Assembly: GCA_036939755.1 (NCBI GenBank) | Contig: JALLAZ010000235.1 | Span: forward strand, 1 to 19,950 | Length of the DNA: 19,950 bases | Direction of reading: 5' to 3' | From: Stephanodiscus triporus | Taxonomy: Eukaryota > Bacillariophyta > Thalassiosirophyceae > Thalassiosirales > Thalassiosiraceae | Shown: positions 17,910 through 19,950 of the stretch, piece by piece | How the letters are laid out: each line of letters starts with the position of its first letter | How positions within the stretch are numbered: the stretch's first letter is position 1 | The notes under the pieces: model-generated | The model's input: only the letters and a program-made list of their open reading frames with translations | What the model was told of the DNA's origin: nothing | The model's database searches: none | Position numbers and translations under genes: made by a program

Positions 17910-18378
17910 GCAACTAAAAACTTCCGTCAAATCATTTCCCTGACAAAATACTCAACTGAATTTATGGTGAGAGAAGAGATGATTTTTATTGGGCACACGA
18001 TCCGACTCAACAACAACAATCATAGCATCAAAGTACCATACATATTTTATTTTAGCCACATCAGTTTGAGAAGGGGAATCTCAAATGAATCTCTTGATTT
18101 TATGTCCTTTCTCTCTAGTGGCTACCCTTTATGGGCTATGGGCCAAAGCGTCTTCTCACGTAGAATATTTGGTACATATCCTACGCACTAGGGCCCTGGC
18201 TAGGCCTTGGTACTCCCTGTAGAATTCAACCTGTTCCGCCACTTCCCGCCATTTGTGTCGCTTCACTCTATTGCATGATTTACTAGCATTTTCCTCATAA
18301 TCACTCAAAAGTCTATCGTAATGATATCATTAGTACAGATGATAACAAATATTAATAATTACTTCACAAATAATATCC
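17910..18378. other. AT-rich interval between the REY-family and carbamoyltransferase genes
   Basis: These 469 bp hold no complete gene. They contain one minus-strand segment with coding character (18160-18312, listed separately) preceded by a TACTAAT branch-point-like motif. The remainder looks like intron or UTR sequence. Confidence 0.35.
18160..18312 (-). other. Candidate unassigned coding exon
   Basis: A minus-strand frame open from 18326 to a TGA at 18156 has no ATG, but its translation looks like protein: YDRLLSDYEENASKS, then KRHKWREVAEQVEFYREYQG and LARALVRRICTKYS. On the minus strand it is preceded by TACTAAT (18330-18336 in + coordinates) and an AG ending at 18313, as expected for an intron 3' end. 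At its other end GTGAGA at 18159 could be a donor. Splicing to TTTTTAG at 17914 (246-bp intron) joins in frame to the ATG-containing exon of the REY-family gene. No convincing upstream exon was found, so the model is incomplete. Confidence 0.3.
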
Positions 18379-19358
18379 CTATCGTGCACGATGTCTACGG
18401 ATGATTGAGTTCGAGTTTGCATCCTCGTCGTCGTCGTCGTCGTCGTCGTCGGAGGAGGAGGAGGAGGAGGAGGAGGAGGAGGAGGAGACGAGGGTGAGGT
18501 CGCTAACGTACGTCGCGTCGTCGTCCCTGATCGCCCTCCTCATCGTCCTGTAGGTCTCGCCCATCCCGTCCATGACGACGATCATGCCGTCGTCGAACGG
18601 GGACTGAGACGCGACGCTGTACGCGTGCGCCAGGTGATGACTAAGTTCGTACTTATGCCCGACCGACGACAGCAGGTTGTACTCGTCGGCATATCCCCCG
18701 CCACCGCCGTCGCCGTCCCCGCCGTAATTGATCCTCAGCCCGACCTCCCATTCCGCCCGCCGTAGCACGTCCCCCCCCTCGACGTACGTCAGTATCCGAT
18801 GATGGTGATTGTTCATAACGACCGCGACGACGTCCTCGACGTCCGCGTCCAATTCCTCCAGGCAGGCCTCGACGATGGACGCGGCGTCCCCCCCGTCATT
18901 CTTCTTCCGCGTGATGCGTTCCTTCGACGTGCCGAACAGCACCTCGCCGGTGCGCGCGTCCGCGGCGCATATCGACGCGTCGTGCGAGTACTTGTTGATT
19001 CCGAGGACGATCTCGCGACGAGAACGACCGCGTACGCCGCCGCCGGTCGTCGTCGACGTTGCGCCGTCCCCGGCGGAGGAGGGGGAGGGGGGCGGGGGGG
19101 AGTACATGTCGACGTCGAACGGTGTCGAGCGGAGTCGAACGATCGACGACGACGACCCCCCCCCGCCATCGGTCGCGGTCGTCGTCGTGTACGACCATGA
19201 CGACGACGACGGCCGCGACGAGAACGAGAACGACAACGACAACGGAGGACGGCCGAGGCCGAACGATCCCGCCTCGGGGGGGGACGTCGTAACGAACGCC
19301 GCGGCCGCAGCCGTCGCGACGACGACGAGACGTCGTCCGACAGCGAGGGGGAGGAGAG

Positions 19359-19406
<48 letters not shown>

Positions 19407-19464
19407 TCGTCATCGTCAACGACGACGACGATGACGATGACGATGACGATGACGACGAATCCAT
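18379..19464 (-). CDS. Carbamoyltransferase (NodU/CmcH family), N-terminal part only, with poly-Ser/poly-Asp tracts
   Basis: An open frame of 361 aa from the ATG at 19464; another ATG at 19413 gives an Arg-rich then hydrophobic leader (LVVVATAAAAAFVTTSP) suggestive of a plastid presequence. Homology starts at REIVLGINKYSHDASICAAD and runs through EERITRKKN-like KERITRKKN and YELSHHLAHAYSVASQSPF to IVVMDGMGE. These are the first half of the Kae1-like domain, including the HxxxH iron site. The family normally continues with GxxYSxxTxxLGF, GKxMGLAxYG, a second Asp ligand and a C-terminal domain. Here the frame instead enters 12 Ser and 8 Asp residues encoded by microsatellites, then stops at IIRRHRAR. 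It is therefore truncated, misassembled, or continues in an exon I could not find. Catalytic function is unlikely as drawn. Confidence 0.6.
18427..18486. repeat. Trinucleotide microsatellite (GTC)n-(GGA)n within coding frame
   Basis: On the plus strand a run of GTC repeats passes directly into a run of GGA repeats. On the coding (minus) strand this is read as poly-Ser then poly-Asp near the C-terminus of the carbamoyltransferase frame. It coincides with the abrupt drop in GC content on the left. Confidence 0.9.
19358..19458. repeat. Trinucleotide microsatellites (GAC)n and (GAT/GAC)n within coding frame
   Basis: A long ACG/GAC run (about 19358-19403) encodes the poly-Arg tract, and a GAT/GAC run (about 19421-19458) encodes poly-Ser on the minus strand. 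Length variation here would change the N-terminus of the carbamoyltransferase product. Confidence 0.9.
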
Positions 19465-19481
19465 ATTTAATGTAAATATGG
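19461..19481. repeat. Perfect 9-bp inverted repeat at the carbamoyltransferase start codon
   Basis: CCATATTTA (19461-19469) and TAAATATGG (19473-19481) are exact reverse complements with a 3-nt spacer. The start ATG of the minus-strand gene lies inside the left arm. The arms contain a CATATTTA/TAAATATG core like a CArG or TATA-type element, and could form a hairpin in the transcript. Confidence 0.6.
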
Positions 19482-19794
19482 GTCGGTTGCGCGGGGAGGG
19501 GGGGGGGGAGTTTGCCAACGACGACGACGAGGGTTAGAGAGAGAGAGATGTGATGGGTGATGGGGAGATGAATGAAAAAAAGTGAGTGACTGTTTTCCCT
19601 CTTTTTCGTGTCTTTTTCTCTGTGTGGTGATTGGTTGGTTGGTTGTGTGTGAGTGTTTGTGATTTTTGTATCGGTCCTTCCCGCCAATCTTTCCTTTTAG
19701 GGTATGTTTTATTTTTAAGTAGGTAGAGAGTGTGTAGAGTAGGTAGAGTAGATTCGTATCTACGATACTTAGGAGTACTTTTTTAGAGTAGTAT

Positions 19795-19810
19795 CTACCT
19801 CTAGAGGTAG
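19795..19810. repeat. 16-bp perfect palindrome CTACCTCTAGAGGTAG
   Basis: The sequence equals its own reverse complement. It lies at the end of a block with several GTAGAGTAG-like copies and ATCTAC copies in opposite orientation, so the whole block is weakly self-complementary. Confidence 0.8.
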
Positions 19811-19913
19811 GTGAAAAGCATCAGGGCAGGCGGGCGCACTCAGAGAGAGAGAGAGAGTGAAAGCATATCTCGCTCATTGAAATATTATTTGGTTCTTGGT
19901 TTCCGAAGCACCC

Positions 19914-19948
19914 ATACTTAATCAAGTATTTTATACTTGATTAAGTAT
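19914..19948. repeat. Perfect 16-bp inverted repeat with TTT loop
   Basis: ATACTTAATCAAGTAT (19914-19929) and ATACTTGATTAAGTAT (19933-19948) are exact reverse complements separated by TTT. Each arm is itself a near-palindrome, differing from its own complement only in the central bases. It could be a cruciform site, the tip of a MITE-like element continuing to the right, or a transcript hairpin. Confidence 0.9.
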
Positions 19949-19950
19949 AA

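Larger units (their letters stand above)
19482..19950. other. Right-end intergenic DNA rich in simple sequence and palindromes
   Basis: No gene was recognised. The interval contains a G-run (about 19494-19509), GA repeats (about 19537-19548 and 19840-19858), GGTT/GT-rich sequence (about 19629-19655), a GTAG/CTAC-rich block (about 19718-19812) and a perfect hairpin at the extreme right. It probably includes the promoter of the carbamoyltransferase gene. Confidence 0.45.

Noticed and set aside
18313..18398. Splicing the carbamoyltransferase frame from GTAGAC (18398) to the exon at 18312
   Set aside because: The 86-bp length is typical, but the phase gives an immediate stop (HF*), so the exon cannot be its continuation by this route.
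18809..19687. Plus-strand 242-codon and minus-strand 263-codon frames
   Set aside because: They are low-complexity translations of the same microsatellites as the carbamoyltransferase frame, which alone has family motifs.

Overview
The window looks like nuclear DNA of a diatom, probably a centric one; the genus is not resolved. The evidence is short GT-AG introns (66-186 bp, mostly 80-119 bp), dense genes on alternating strands, several N-termini with a signal peptide followed by the diatom plastid 'ASAFAP'-type site (TAAF|TAP, VDAF|VAP), and a protein carrying the REY...GDNPSV...GWDY motif that I associate with a diatom lineage-specific family. No rRNA, tRNA, CRISPR array or intact transposon was recognised. 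All intron models were built by hand from splice consensus, reading-frame continuity and restored protein motifs.

Layout, left to right. 1-2531 (-): WD40-repeat protein with a C-terminal DEP domain, running off the left edge. 2897-3695 (+): glyoxalase/VOC-fold protein of bacterial type. 3772-4926 (-): plastid-targeted acidic membrane protein with two very short 3' exons. 5108-5797 (+): ribulose-phosphate 3-epimerase resembling proteobacterial Rpe. 6407-7551 (-): phosphatidylserine decarboxylase homologue lacking the usual SPxDG aspartate. 8138-10783 (+): class III aminotransferase fused to a membrane domain resembling Mpo1/DUF962. 11017-12777 (-): membrane-anchored GT4 glycosyltransferase with four exons. 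12778-14034: gene-poor, with one 51-residue ORF. 14035-15840 (-): ATP-grasp ligase with a signal peptide. 16248-16652 (+): small, probably plastid membrane protein. 17007-17909 (-): member of the REY/GDNPSV family, perhaps with a further upstream exon near 18.2 kb. 18379-19464 (-): N-terminal part of a NodU/CmcH-type carbamoyltransferase, interrupted by poly-Ser and poly-Asp tracts and apparently truncated. The right end is simple-sequence and palindrome-rich intergenic DNA.

The genes form divergent pairs with short shared promoters (WD40/VOC, acidic membrane protein/epimerase, PSD/aminotransferase fusion, ATP-grasp/small plastid protein) and convergent pairs. No operon logic is expected. The only functional theme I see is membrane lipid chemistry from 6.4 to 12.8 kb: PSD, an aminotransferase joined to an Mpo1-like domain, and a membrane-anchored glycosyltransferase. 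That link is inference. Base composition is strikingly mosaic. CpG-rich stretches with TCG/ACG-heavy codons (about 3.9-5.8, 6.9-10.3 and 18.4-19.5 kb) alternate with near-neutral stretches, and some boundaries fall inside genes.
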